A stretch of DNA of 64,000 bases from Thalassotalea agarivorans. Lineage in GTDB: Bacteria; Pseudomonadota; Gammaproteobacteria; Enterobacterales; Alteromonadaceae. The stretch is from NCBI RefSeq assembly GCF_030295955.1, contig NZ_AP027363.1, forward strand, positions 1,488,001 through 1,552,000, in the 5' to 3' direction. The position numbers were made by a program, and so were the translations under genes. Positions 1-8,342 of this stretch are shown here, piece after piece. Numbering within the stretch: position 1 is the first letter of the stretch; each line of letters opens with the position of its first letter. Under the pieces are notes generated by a model that saw only the letters and a program-made list of their open reading frames with translations, made no database searches and was not told the DNA's origin.

Positions 1-496
1 TAAGTGCTTTCATTTCTGAAGCAACATAAAAATTACCATCTTCGTCATAGCCAGTGTATAGCGGAATAATACCAATGTGGTCACGCGCTACGATATAACG
101 ATTGTATGTTTCATCGTATAAAACAAACGCAAACATGCCTTGTAAGTCGTCAACAAACTGCGCACCTTTTTCTTCGTATAATGGCAAAATAACTTCGCAA
201 TCAGAATGTGTCTGAAAGGCGTAATCAACCGTAAGTGCTTTAGCCAACGTTTTATGATTGTAGATTTCACCATTAACCGCGAGAATGTGATTTCGATTTT
301 CATTATATAAAGGTTGAGCACCATTTTCGGTGTCTACAATAGCTAAACGTTCGTGAACTAATATGGCATTATCATTATGATAAACGCCTGACCAATCTGG
401 GCCTCTATGGCGCAGTAAACGCGAATATTCGATGGCTTTCGGCCTTAACGCCAACGCATCACCTTTAATATCTAAAATACAGAATATTGAACACAT
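1..496 (-). CDS. asnB: Asparagine synthetase B, glutamine-hydrolysing (N-terminal part, cut by window edge)
   Basis: This gene reads leftwards from ATG at 496 and leaves the window, so only about 165 residues are visible. They form the class II glutaminase (Ntn-hydrolase) domain. The protein opens MCSIF, placing the nucleophilic Cys directly after the initiator Met, followed by RHRGPD, HERLAIVD and NGEIYN, and later the ARDHIGIIPLY stretch typical of AsnB. The enzyme transfers amide nitrogen from glutamine to aspartate using ATP in the cytoplasm. A good ribosome site (AAAGGAG) lies about 10 nt before the start on the minus strand. The C-terminal synthetase domain must lie to the left and cannot be judged. 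Confidence 0.93.
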   Translation of the reverse strand, partial: MCSIFCILDIKGDALALRPKAIEYSRLLRHRGPDWSGVYHNDNAILVHERLAIVDTENGAQPLYNENRNHILAVNGEIYNHKTLAKALTVDYAFQTHSDCEVILPLYEEKGAQFVDDLQGMFAFVLYDETYNRYIVARDHIGIIPLYTGYDEDGNFYVASEMKAL

Positions 497-875
497 TGAT
501 GTGTTACTCCTTTATACAATCTTATTTTTATCGAAATCGAGGGGCATTCTCACAACCCCATATACCAATCCTATTGGATTAGAGCCTTTACTCTGCACAG
601 GTATAACTAAAAATTCAACGGTTTTTTTAAGTGCTTTAACAGCTCATTTAGAACATTTTGTAGCAACCATGACTAATTAGTTATACCGCACTAATGCTAT
701 ATGCATGCGCATTGCTCCCTTTAAGGGAGCTAACCTATAGCAATAACAAATAAGCCTTTAACGTAGGAAACAGTTGCTTTTATCGCGGTAAATCAATTAC
801 TTTATGTTGATACACAACGATTAATCGTGCGCCACAGCGCAGGTTAATTGCACATGGTCATTTTTGGAAACGTGC
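497..875. other. Divergent intergenic region between asnB and the ABC exporter
   Basis: No convincing gene is seen in these roughly 380 bases. An 82-codon open frame at 432-680 on the plus strand overlaps the start of asnB, shows no recognisable protein features and is regarded as chance. The region must contain the two divergent promoters. The only clear structure is the palindrome at 714-730, listed separately. Confidence 0.6.
714..730. repeat. 17-bp inverted repeat, possible operator or hairpin
   Basis: The sequence GCTCCCTTTAAGGGAGC has perfect 7-bp arms around TTA. It has no T-tract on either side, so it does not look like an intrinsic terminator. It lies between the divergent asnB and ABC-exporter genes, where an operator for either would be expected. 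The function is unknown. Confidence 0.4.
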
Positions 876-1676
876 ATGATAGAAGTGAAAGGACTGAGTA
901 AGTCATTTAAGTTAACCAAAGAAGCAAAAAAACAGTTAAAAAGTGAGCAGCAAGACCCTCGCCAAGAAGGCGATTTTTTTCACGCGTTAACCCGTGTCGA
1001 TTTTGCCTGTAAACCAGGTCAAGTCCTTGGTTTGCTAGGCCCTAATGGTGCAGGAAAAACAACAACGCTACGCATTTTAGCTTCATCAATTAGGCCAGAT
1101 CGCGGCGAAATATTGGTTAATAATGTCAATATTGTTAAAAACCCTGAACAGGCTAAGAAGAAAATAGGCTTTTTGTCGACAAACACGGGTTTATATCAAC
1201 GTCTGACTGCAAAAGAAAACATCGAGTACTTTGCAAAATTGCATGGCATGTCTAGCAAGCAAATAAGCGAGCGAGCGCCTGTATTATATGAGGAACTGGG
1301 TATAACCGAGTTTTTACATCGTCGCGCTGAAACCCTATCTACGGGTATGAAACAAAAGGTATCGATAGCAAGGGCTGTTGTGCATCAACCGGATGTTCTA
1401 GTGTTAGATGAACCTACAACTGGCTTAGATATCATGGCGACAGAGACTGTTTTGTCTTTTATTGAAAACCAAAAGGCGAAAGGCACACCCATCATATTTT
1501 CTACACACCATTTAGAAGAAGTTACCATGTTAGCGGATGAAATCGTGGTGATTAATCACGGTAAGTCGTGTTTTAGAGGCACGGAAGAATCGTTAAAACA
1601 ACAAATGGGCGTATCGAGTTTTAGAAAAGCATTTATGCACTTAGTGAATAAACCGAAAAAGGAAGAGGCGATATAA
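876..1676 (+). CDS. ABC transporter ATP-binding protein, NatA type
   Basis: Cytoplasmic ATPase of an ABC-2 type exporter. Visible motifs in order are Walker A (GPNGAGKTT), a Q-loop region, the signature LSTGMKQK, Walker B (VLVLDEPTTGLD) and the H-loop (STHH). The membrane partner follows after 2 nt, so the pair is certainly an operon. By family resemblance the pair is NatAB-like (Na+ efflux in Bacillus), but substrate cannot be read from the sequence. The ATG at 876 is preferred to the in-frame TTG at 864 because GGAAA sits 5 nt before the ATG. The protein is about 266 residues. Confidence 0.88.
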   Translation: MIEVKGLSKSFKLTKEAKKQLKSEQQDPRQEGDFFHALTRVDFACKPGQVLGLLGPNGAGKTTTLRILASSIRPDRGEILVNNVNIVKNPEQAKKKIGFLSTNTGLYQRLTAKENIEYFAKLHGMSSKQISERAPVLYEELGITEFLHRRAETLSTGMKQKVSIARAVVHQPDVLVLDEPTTGLDIMATETVLSFIENQKAKGTPIIFSTHHLEEVTMLADEIVVINHGKSCFRGTEESLKQQMGVSSFRKAFMHLVNKPKKEEAI

Positions 1677-1678
1677 CC

Positions 1679-2881
1679 ATGTTTCAAGTGTATTTAAAAG
1701 AACTGCTAGAGCTTGTTCGTGATAGAAAAACCTTATTCTTTATCATTGCTTTACCGTTATTAATTTTCCCGGTTATTTTTGGCGTTATGGGCGCTATTGT
1801 TGCGAATGTAGTCATTGACGAACAAAAACGCGTGGTTGAATATGCCATTGTTAATGAAAAACAAGCACCAGAATTTGCAGAAAAGATGTTTTATCACCGC
1901 GATTTTACGCGAGTGGAAATGACCTTTGATACAACACAGCAAATGAAAGATGCGATTGTAAATGGACAGGTGGAATTAGTCATTGTGATCAGTGACGATC
2001 ACAAAAGCAAACTAGATGCTAATGCCAAGGATGTTTGGCATATTTATTACAACAATGCCTCTCAAATCAACTCTATTAAGCAAAAAATAAACAAAGTATT
2101 AGCGCCATATCAAGACAAAGTAAGAAATGCCCGCTTGGAAAACCTCGGCATAACTATGCTCGAGTATGAACAGCTAGATACACCGGTTGCATTGAAAACT
2201 ATCGATACGGCCGACAAAAGAGAAAGTGTTGGTGAAAAAATAGGGGGCATTATTCCTTATTTGCTGATTGTTTTGTGTCTAACAGGGGCAATGTATCCAG
2301 CCATTGATATTGGCGCAGGTGAAAAGGAAAGAGGGACCTTAGAAACACTACTATTAACGCCTATCTCTCGTCTTTCACTGGTCTTGGGTAAGTTTTTAAC
2401 CATTATGACAACGGCGGTATTAACGGCGGTAATTACCGTGTTAAGTCTCGTGTTGTGGGGCTTTATTTTTGGAGAAATACTTGGCCTTGATACGGTTAAA
2501 CAAGTTTTAGCGACTATTGGTACGGGTGATCTGCTGTTAATTCTACTTATGCTCATACCGGTGTCTTCTATTTTTGCTGCATTATTACTCGCGATATCGA
2601 TTTATGCGCGAAGCTACAAGGAAGCGCAAAACTATATGGGACCAATGACTATTTTAGGCTTTTTCCCGGTAATGATAGCGATGTTGCCAGGCATTAAGCT
2701 CGAAGGCGTTTGGTCACTTGTGCCGATTACCAATGTCGCGTTAGCGATTAAAGAAATATTAAAAGGTACAATTGAAGCACCTATTTTCATCGCTATCTTT
2801 TTATCAACCTTTGTATTTGCAATGATTGCAATAGCATTTTGTGTACAATGGTTTAAAAAAGAAGCAGTGCTTTTTCGATAA
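1679..2881 (+). CDS. ABC-2 type exporter permease, NatB type
   Basis: A 400-residue integral membrane protein of the ABC-2 fold. One transmembrane helix lies near residues 18-45, followed by a large extracytoplasmic domain (about 50-190), then about five helices in the C-terminal half (IIPYLLIVLCLTGAMYPAID onward). The motif GEKERGTLETLLLTPISR is the typical cytoplasmic coupling region of NatB/ABC-2 permeases. It directly follows the ATPase gene and very probably forms its export channel. Sodium or another cation, or a small toxic compound, are possible substrates; the sequence does not decide. Confidence 0.87.
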   Translation: MFQVYLKELLELVRDRKTLFFIIALPLLIFPVIFGVMGAIVANVVIDEQKRVVEYAIVNEKQAPEFAEKMFYHRDFTRVEMTFDTTQQMKDAIVNGQVELVIVISDDHKSKLDANAKDVWHIYYNNASQINSIKQKINKVLAPYQDKVRNARLENLGITMLEYEQLDTPVALKTIDTADKRESVGEKIGGIIPYLLIVLCLTGAMYPAIDIGAGEKERGTLETLLLTPISRLSLVLGKFLTIMTTAVLTAVITVLSLVLWGFIFGEILGLDTVKQVLATIGTGDLLLILLMLIPVSSIFAALLLAISIYARSYKEAQNYMGPMTILGFFPVMIAMLPGIKLEGVWSLVPITNVALAIKEILKGTIEAPIFIAIFLSTFVFAMIAIAFCVQWFKKEAVLFR

Positions 2882-2890
2882 GAGAATTTT

Positions 2891-4063
2891 ATGGTAAACC
2901 GACGTAAATGTTTAACTTTGGCAGCATTACTATTTGTTTCAAATGTTGTATCCGCGTTAGATCTCACTGAGTTAACTGTTGAAGAGAAACGTATAGATAA
3001 AGCCATAGAGGCGATGCCAAAGGTAACGTCAAGGCTAGATAGTCGCGTCAAGCAATTTGAAACGCAAATAGTAAAAGCTAAAAACTATACTGCCTTAACG
3101 GAAATAGTGATACGGCACGGTTCGCGGCTTTGGACAGACGCGGTAATGGCGTTTTCAGAAGATGGTAATTACGAAGATCGCAGTTTATATTGGGCAAGAT
3201 TGAAAATGGCCAAAGCATTGCGTCTGGCGCCGGCTTTTAAAGCGCTTTATCAAGTGCAACAGAGCAAACTTGTGACCAAGTTTGAGCTTCTGACCCGTGG
3301 TCAATCGGATATTGATTTTAATCGCAACGCTGACATTAAAATTCTGTTGACTGGATTTGACCCGTTTTTTCTCGATAGAGATATCAAACAAAGTAATCCT
3401 TCGGGCGTATCTGCGCTTTATTTTGACGATGTTTACATGAGCGTAGAAGGCATCACTATAGAAATAGAAACTGTGATCGTGCCGGTGCGTTTCGCTGATT
3501 TTAATCAGGGTATGATAGAAACTATCTTAACCCCTTATGTAAAGCGAGGCGGGGTAGACATGATAGCTACCGTGAGCATGGGGCGAGAGCAATTTGACTT
3601 AGAACATTTTCCGGGTCTGCGCAGGAGCGCTAAAGCCCCCGATAATCTTAATATTTACACGGGTGCAAATGATACAAATCCTTTAGTTCCGCAGCTGAAT
3701 GACGCGCCTTTAAAAGGCCCTGAATTTTTGGCCTTTTCATTGCCATACAAAGCAATGATGGCAATTGATGAACCTTTTGCTGTTAACGACAGGCGCACAG
3801 TTACTACTTTATCTAAAGGCACATTTGATGCCCAAGCCTTATCTGACTTAGCCCAACAAACCTCTGTAGAAGGTAGTGGTGGAGGCTATTTGTCTAACGA
3901 AATTTCGTACCGAAGTATCTTGCTTCGTGATAAATATCGTCCAATATTGCCAGTAGGACACATTCACACGCCAAGAATTAAAGGTGTTGATAAAGAAACA
4001 AGCGCTGCTATCGCTAGGCAAATTAAGCAAATGTTGATTGCAGCAGCTAAAGTGATTCATTAG
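2891..4063 (+). CDS. Secreted peptidase family C15 (pyroglutamyl peptidase) homologue with Cys-to-Ser change at the active site
   Basis: A 390-residue protein with an N-terminal signal peptide (MVNRRKCLTLAALLFVSNVVSA) and about 130 residues not found in standard Pcp before the C15 domain. The domain opens with ILLTGFDPF and NPSG, the hallmark of pyrrolidone-carboxylate peptidases. Aligned by eye with Bacillus Pcp, the catalytic Glu is present (DLEH, E238) and so is the His (GHIHTP, H359), but the nucleophile position, normally in a V/L-C-N motif, reads GGYLSNE with Ser at residue 335. Classical pyroglutamyl peptidases are also cytosolic and about 215 residues. It may be an altered hydrolase or a non-catalytic relative. 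It starts 9 nt after the permease gene and overlaps the opposing gene by 17 nt at its 3' end. Confidence 0.78.
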   Translation: MVNRRKCLTLAALLFVSNVVSALDLTELTVEEKRIDKAIEAMPKVTSRLDSRVKQFETQIVKAKNYTALTEIVIRHGSRLWTDAVMAFSEDGNYEDRSLYWARLKMAKALRLAPAFKALYQVQQSKLVTKFELLTRGQSDIDFNRNADIKILLTGFDPFFLDRDIKQSNPSGVSALYFDDVYMSVEGITIEIETVIVPVRFADFNQGMIETILTPYVKRGGVDMIATVSMGREQFDLEHFPGLRRSAKAPDNLNIYTGANDTNPLVPQLNDAPLKGPEFLAFSLPYKAMMAIDEPFAVNDRRTVTTLSKGTFDAQALSDLAQQTSVEGSGGGYLSNEISYRSILLRDKYRPILPVGHIHTPRIKGVDKETSAAIARQIKQMLIAAAKVIH

Positions 4064-4730
4064 CAGATAAAGCAAGCGAGAGTAATTCGTTGTTTTCAGC
4101 GATCGTTACTTTGTTATCGTTTTCTTTAAGGGCAAGCGCCACCATGGCGCTTGCAACCTGTTTAGCATGGATAGGTTGAAATTTATCGAATGGCTTTATC
4201 CAAGGTTTGCTCGCCGCTGAGAAAAGTTTTTGTCCCATCCCTTCAGCAAAACGCTGCTCATTTCTGTTGCCTAATAGTAGGCTTGGACGACAAATAACAA
4301 GTTTGACATTGTGTTGCTTGCATAGCTCAATCAAACGTTGTTCAAGTTCGCCTTTACAGCGATTGTAAAAAATCCAAGAGCGAGCATTGGCTCCCATGGC
4401 GCTGATCAATATGATTTTCTTTACCCCGCGAGCGATTGCTTGCTTGAGCAAAAGATAGGGCAGTTCAACGTCGATGTGATAGAAGGCTGTTTTACTGCCG
4501 GCGACCTTTATCGTGGTGCCCAAACAACAAAAGGCGGTATCTAATTCAATATTCGGTATTGCTGAGGCTGGCTGAGAAAAATCCACCTGCTGATAGCTAG
4601 CTTTACTCTTTGCTATATCAGGTACGGTGCGCACGGGGCAATAAATGTTAGAAACACTGGGTACTAACGTTAATTCGTCGACTAATAACGTACCCGTTAA
4701 TCCGGTTGCCCCAAGTACTAAACAGTTCAT
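4047..4730 (-). CDS. NAD(P)-binding epimerase/oxidoreductase of the atypical SDR type
   Basis: A 227-residue cytoplasmic protein with an N-terminal Rossmann fold, MNCLVLGATGLTGTLLVDEL, and the run ILISAMGANARSWIFYNRCKGELE, which resembles the YbjT/HTATIP2-like group of atypical short-chain dehydrogenases in which a Tyr/Lys pair lies near this point. CCLGTT is also typical of that group. The substrate is unknown. The gene converges on the C15 homologue with overlapping 3' ends and shares no operon with its neighbours. Confidence 0.75.
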   Translation of the reverse strand: MNCLVLGATGLTGTLLVDELTLVPSVSNIYCPVRTVPDIAKSKASYQQVDFSQPASAIPNIELDTAFCCLGTTIKVAGSKTAFYHIDVELPYLLLKQAIARGVKKIILISAMGANARSWIFYNRCKGELEQRLIELCKQHNVKLVICRPSLLLGNRNEQRFAEGMGQKLFSAASKPWIKPFDKFQPIHAKQVASAMVALALKENDNKVTIAENNELLSLALSANESL

Positions 4731-4818
4731 CTAACTCTCTTTTTTTATTGCGGTAGTTCTATGCTATACGGTATCTTAAGTATATCAAACGTCAAAGATG
4801 AACGTAGTGAGAAATAAC

Positions 4819-5523
4819 ATGGATACCTTGTTGAAGGCGGCAATAACGACACTTGCTTTGTCATGGTGTAGCTTTGTTTATGCTTTACACTCTGAGCAAG
4901 AAGCTGCGAAATCAGAATCTCAACCGGCAACAAGCAAAACAGCACAGCAACAAGCCAAAAATACACAACCTGGTGTTAGGGCATTAGCGCGATATGCAGA
5001 AGAAAAACAAATCGTAGAGCAGCAAGAATTACTGATGAAAACCTTACAGTTAACACCAAAGGAATTGGTGGATAATTTTGGTCAAAAATATATCGGCATG
5101 ATCGTACCTCAACCGGTTTTGATTCCTTTTTTAGATCAGTTTAAATCACTAGAGCCTGATACCTATGCGGCACTTCGTCGCAATCAAATTGGGCGCGATC
5201 ACAATCTTTTTCACGTAACACTGGTGACTCCGCCAGAATACAAACATATAGACAAAGCATTGTTACAATCGCTGCAGCAACAAGCGATTACCGTCAACTT
5301 AATTGGTCTTGGTAAAGTCGCGCAGGGTGCTAGTACGGCCTATTTTGTGGTAGCAGAATCGTCTGAAGGACAATTTTACCGTCAAAGTTTAGTGTTGGGA
5401 CAGAAAGACTTTCATGTAACGCTAGGTTTTTCGCCACATGATATCTATAACACCGCAAAGAATCGAAGCACGTTGATTTTCACGCCGCCTCAATCTGACA
5501 TCAATATTCCGAGTAGAAATTAA
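4819..5523 (+). CDS. Exported protein with two HxT motifs, 2H phosphoesterase-like
   Basis: About 234 residues, with a signal-peptide-like start (MDTLLKAAITTLALSWCSFVYALH) and a Gln/Ala-rich linker near residues 25-60. Two FHVTL motifs at about residues 131 and 198, roughly 67 residues apart, match the paired H-x-T/S-x motifs of the 2H (LigT-like) phosphoesterase superfamily. That family normally acts on 2',3'-cyclic phosphates or related RNA ends inside the cell, so a periplasmic form would be unusual. An ATG at 4798 would add seven residues; 4819 gives the cleaner signal peptide. It is followed after 2 nt by the M48 protease gene, suggesting a shared transcript. Function is inferred from motifs only. 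Confidence 0.6.
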   Translation: MDTLLKAAITTLALSWCSFVYALHSEQEAAKSESQPATSKTAQQQAKNTQPGVRALARYAEEKQIVEQQELLMKTLQLTPKELVDNFGQKYIGMIVPQPVLIPFLDQFKSLEPDTYAALRRNQIGRDHNLFHVTLVTPPEYKHIDKALLQSLQQQAITVNLIGLGKVAQGASTAYFVVAESSEGQFYRQSLVLGQKDFHVTLGFSPHDIYNTAKNRSTLIFTPPQSDINIPSRN

Positions 5524-5525
5524 CA

Positions 5526-6350
5526 ATGAACATTAAAAGTATTGTTTTATTTATCATAGCAACGTGTTTCTTAACCGCTTGTCAAACGTCCTCGACAGGG
5601 CGAACACAAATTATGCTTTACTCTAAGCAAGAATTAGATGCGATGGGTGAGCAGTCTTTTGCAGAAATGAAAAAGTCGCAACCACAAAGCACGCACAAAC
5701 CAACGATTGAGTTTGTTCAATGTGTTGCCGATGCGATAACCAAAAATGTGCCGAAAAGCGCACACTCTGGTGAATGGGAAGTGGTCGTATTTGACTCTCC
5801 ACAAGTCAATGCCTTTGCCATGCCTGGCGGTAAAATTGGTGTCTATACTGGTATCTTGCATGTCACAGAAGATCAACATCAGTTAGCAGCAATAATGGGA
5901 CATGAAGTAGCGCATGTTATTGAGCAACACTCAAATGAGCGACTGTCTTCGAATCAGTTGACCAGTATTGGTTTAGCGGCAGCTGACGCTTATATGACGG
6001 CAGATAATACCGAAAACAAAGAACTTTGGATGACTGCTTTTGGTGTTGGCGCCCAATATGGCTTGCTAATGCCTTATAGCCGCTCACATGAATCAGAAGC
6101 GGATATCGTTGGCCAAAACTTAATGGCGCAATCTGGTTTTGATCCAGAAGCCGCTATCAGTTTATGGCAAAACATGGCTAAATTGGGCGGTGCCGCACCG
6201 ATGGAGTTTATGTCGACACACCCATCGAACCAAACACGTATCAGTGACTTACGATCACATTTACCTAAAGCTATGACGTTCTATCAGCCACATCAAGGGG
6301 CGTCTTGTACTAAACCTAAAGTGATTCCGAAATCTAAACAAAAACAATAA
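5526..6350 (+). CDS. M48 family metalloprotease, outer-membrane-type lipoprotein
   Basis: A 274-residue zinc metalloprotease. It begins with a lipoprotein signal ending FLTAC, so the mature protein should be lipid-anchored at Cys19 in the periplasm. The zinc motif GHEVAHVIEQH is complete, and the third ligand is expected in SHESEADIVG. The domain resembles E. coli LoiP/YcaL, periplasmic proteases linked to envelope quality control. It lies 2 nt behind the 2H-like exported protein and 10 nt before the MAPEG gene, so the three may be one operon closed by the terminator at 6767. Confidence 0.88.
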   Translation: MNIKSIVLFIIATCFLTACQTSSTGRTQIMLYSKQELDAMGEQSFAEMKKSQPQSTHKPTIEFVQCVADAITKNVPKSAHSGEWEVVVFDSPQVNAFAMPGGKIGVYTGILHVTEDQHQLAAIMGHEVAHVIEQHSNERLSSNQLTSIGLAAADAYMTADNTENKELWMTAFGVGAQYGLLMPYSRSHESEADIVGQNLMAQSGFDPEAAISLWQNMAKLGGAAPMEFMSTHPSNQTRISDLRSHLPKAMTFYQPHQGASCTKPKVIPKSKQKQ

Positions 6351-6360
6351 AGGGCTATTT

Positions 6361-6765
6361 ATGTTAAACAACTTTTTAATTACGGGGTTTTACGCTGGCC
6401 TGCTTGTACTTTGGTACATGAAGCTGTCTTTCTCAGTGATCAAGCTTCGTAGACAGTTACAAGTAGGTATTGGCGATGGCGGTGAAAGCAAATTACAAAA
6501 GGCGATACGCGTACACGCCAACTTTTCAGAATACATCCCGTTTGCTTTATGTTTATTGGCGATTTACGAATTCAATGTAGGCAATGTATTAACGACACAC
6601 ATTTTTGGCGCAAGCTTACTGATCAGTCGAATCTTGCATGCGCAAGGTTTAATGCGAAGTAAAGGGCACTCAAATGGTCGGTTTATTGGCATGGCAATGC
6701 TGTACTTAACCATGTTGGTGTTGGCGGTGATCAATGTCGTCGTTTACATAAACGCCCAGTTTTAA
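6361..6765 (+). CDS. MAPEG family membrane protein
   Basis: A 134-residue protein with four predicted transmembrane helices. The segment RVHANFSEYIPFAL matches the conserved MAPEG signature (R-x-H-x-N-x-x-E). The family includes microsomal glutathione transferases and eicosanoid enzymes; bacterial members of this size are mostly uncharacterised inner-membrane proteins. A ribosome site (AAAGGGC) precedes the ATG. It is last in the short operon with the M48 protease. Confidence 0.82.
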   Translation: MLNNFLITGFYAGLLVLWYMKLSFSVIKLRRQLQVGIGDGGESKLQKAIRVHANFSEYIPFALCLLAIYEFNVGNVLTTHIFGASLLISRILHAQGLMRSKGHSNGRFIGMAMLYLTMLVLAVINVVVYINAQF

Positions 6766-6766
6766 C

Positions 6767-6792
6767 AAAAAAGCCGCGTTAGCGGCTTTTTT
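6767..6792 (+). terminator. Intrinsic terminator after the MAPEG gene, probably bidirectional
   Basis: AGCCGC-GTTA-GCGGCT stem followed by a T-tract, with an A-tract on the other side. It lies between the converging MAPEG and ElaA genes and can serve both. Confidence 0.85.
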
Positions 6793-7240
6793 ATTGTTTA
6801 ACCATGGCTATATGTGGGATGCCATCTTCTTGATATGGTTTTCCCTCAACATTAAATCCGCAACCTTGATAAAATGCTTGTAAATGTGATTGCGCTGATA
6901 TCTTTATGCCAATAGGTCCGTAAGCGGATTCACAAAGCGCAATTGATTTTTCCATTAAAGGCTTTGCTATGCCGGTACCACGGTAGGCTTGCTCGATAAT
7001 AACACGACCTATACTTGGGTAGTTTTCATAGCTTGTTCCCTTCGGCAATATGCGACTATATGCAATTAACGAATCCCCGTTATATAGCATTAAGTGAATA
7101 GCTTCAGGATGTTTGTCTACATCATCAGTATCAGGGTAATAACAGGTTTGCTCTACAATAAAAACCTTGTTCCTAAGCTGCAATATGTCGTAAAGCTCGT
7201 GTGTTGTTAGCTCAGCAAATGTTTTGTGTAACCAGATCAC
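6791..7240 (-). CDS. elaA: GNAT N-acetyltransferase of the ElaA family
   Basis: A 149-residue cytoplasmic acetyltransferase. The N-terminal WLHKTFAELTTHELYDILQLRN-type opening with VFIVEQ and the cluster IGRVIIEQAYRGTGIAKPLM (acetyl-CoA binding, R/Q-x-x-G-x-G/A) are typical of ElaA. The physiological substrate of ElaA is not established. It ends within the shared terminator. Confidence 0.87.
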   Translation of the reverse strand: MIWLHKTFAELTTHELYDILQLRNKVFIVEQTCYYPDTDDVDKHPEAIHLMLYNGDSLIAYSRILPKGTSYENYPSIGRVIIEQAYRGTGIAKPLMEKSIALCESAYGPIGIKISAQSHLQAFYQGCGFNVEGKPYQEDGIPHIAMVKQ

Positions 7241-7323
7241 AATGGACTCGATAGAATGTAAAACGGCTATTTTTCACGAAATAGCCGTTAAATGCAATGC
7301 AGTGATTGTGCTAACGCGGTTGG

Positions 7324-7623
7324 TTAGTCTTGAATTAGGCGTGGTAGTTTGCCTTGGAAGTTTTTACTATTCAAAAACGACAAAATGTCTTGTTTGTAAC
7401 TTCTCACACACAAAGTCGGATACTCAAGCCCAAGTACATTCTTTAATTCTTGATCTGATAAATGCAAGATGTAACCAAGCGGCAGATATTTTGGGTTAAA
7501 GTTGCAATGATAAACCGTGGAGCGCACCTGGCTTCCCGAGTAGTATTGTTTTTCACCATAGCGTTTTTTAAGCTTCTTCCTGAGCTTATTGGTGTACTTC
7601 TTAATCGCCCAATATTTGAACAT
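7324..7623 (-). CDS. Small conserved basic protein of unknown function
   Basis: A 99-residue protein beginning MFKYWAIKKYTNKLRKKLKKRYG, very rich in Lys/Arg at the N-terminus, followed by QYYSGSQVRSTVYHCNFNPKYLPLGYILHLSDQELKNVLG. From memory this pattern resembles small uncharacterised Alteromonadales proteins (perhaps DUF6559). There is no signal peptide or membrane helix. It lies between elaA and the end of the his operon and has its own start on the minus strand. A different frame over the same DNA is dismissed because only this frame shows a protein-like composition. Confidence 0.6.
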   Translation of the reverse strand: MFKYWAIKKYTNKLRKKLKKRYGEKQYYSGSQVRSTVYHCNFNPKYLPLGYILHLSDQELKNVLGLEYPTLCVRSYKQDILSFLNSKNFQGKLPRLIQD

Positions 7624-7724
7624 CTGCGCTTCCCGTGCAAAATATATGTGTGAGTTAAATGGGTTAATAATTATGCAGTTAATTGCTCATAAATCAACCT
7701 ATTTTTAACATTAATTTTACAATA

Positions 7725-8342
7725 CTACTTGTGGCGTTCAATCAAAGTATTCATTACATCATTAAGCGTTAAGCCCCTAGCTTGCAACAATACAATCAAA
7801 TGAAACAACAAGTCTGCGCTTTCGCCTAGTAATGCCGCGTCATCTTCGGCTACACCAGCTAACGCTACTTCTACGCCTTCTTCACCAACTTTTTGTGCAA
7901 TTTTATTCATCCCTTTAGCAAATAATTGCGCAGTATAACTTTCGCTTGCATCAGCGTCTTTTCTACTGGCAATAACACTTTCAAGTATGCTGATAAAATG
8001 GCGTTGGTTGAAATTACTCTCAGGAAAGCAAGATGTAGTGCCTAGGTGACATGTAGGGCCGTTAGGTTGTGCTAAAGCAATTAATGAATCTTTATCGCAA
8101 TCTGTGATCAACTGTTTAAGATCTAATGTATTGCCTGATGTTTCACCTTTTTGCCATAGCCTTGATTTTGAACGACTATAAAAGGTCACCTTTTCTTGCG
8201 TTAAAGTGACTTCAATCGCTTCTTTGTTCATAAATCCTTGCATAAGAATTTCACCGGTTAAATGGTGCTGAACAATTGCGGGAATAAGGTTGTCCATTTT
8301 TTCATAGGCAAGTTGTTGATAGTTTTCTTGAGTGATTATCAT
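7725..8342 (-). CDS. hisI: Bifunctional phosphoribosyl-AMP cyclohydrolase / phosphoribosyl-ATP pyrophosphatase
   Basis: Steps 2 and 3 of histidine synthesis in one 205-residue protein (HisIE). The N-terminal cyclohydrolase (about 1-115) shows [33 protein letters not shown] and the metal/thiol motif [11 protein letters not shown]; the C-terminal pyrophosphatase (about 120-205) shows [12 protein letters not shown] and [13 protein letters not shown]. It is the last gene of the his operon and overlaps hisF by 4 nt. Confidence 0.96.
   Translation of the reverse strand: MIITQENYQQLAYEKMDNLIPAIVQHHLTGEILMQGFMNKEAIEVTLTQEKVTFYSRSKSRLWQKGETSGNTLDLKQLITDCDKDSLIALAQPNGPTCHLGTTSCFPESNFNQRHFISILESVIASRKDADASESYTAQLFAKGMNKIAQKVGEEGVEVALAGVAEDDAALLGESADLLFHLIVLLQARGLTLNDVMNTLIERHK

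Noticed and set aside
432..680. Plus-strand open frame of 82 codons at the asnB start
   Set aside because: It overlaps the asnB coding start, lacks a ribosome site and has no protein-like features; chance frame in a promoter region.
7443..7653. Alternative frames on both strands over the small protein gene
   Set aside because: The 99-residue minus-strand frame has a natural protein composition; the others are overlapping shadows.
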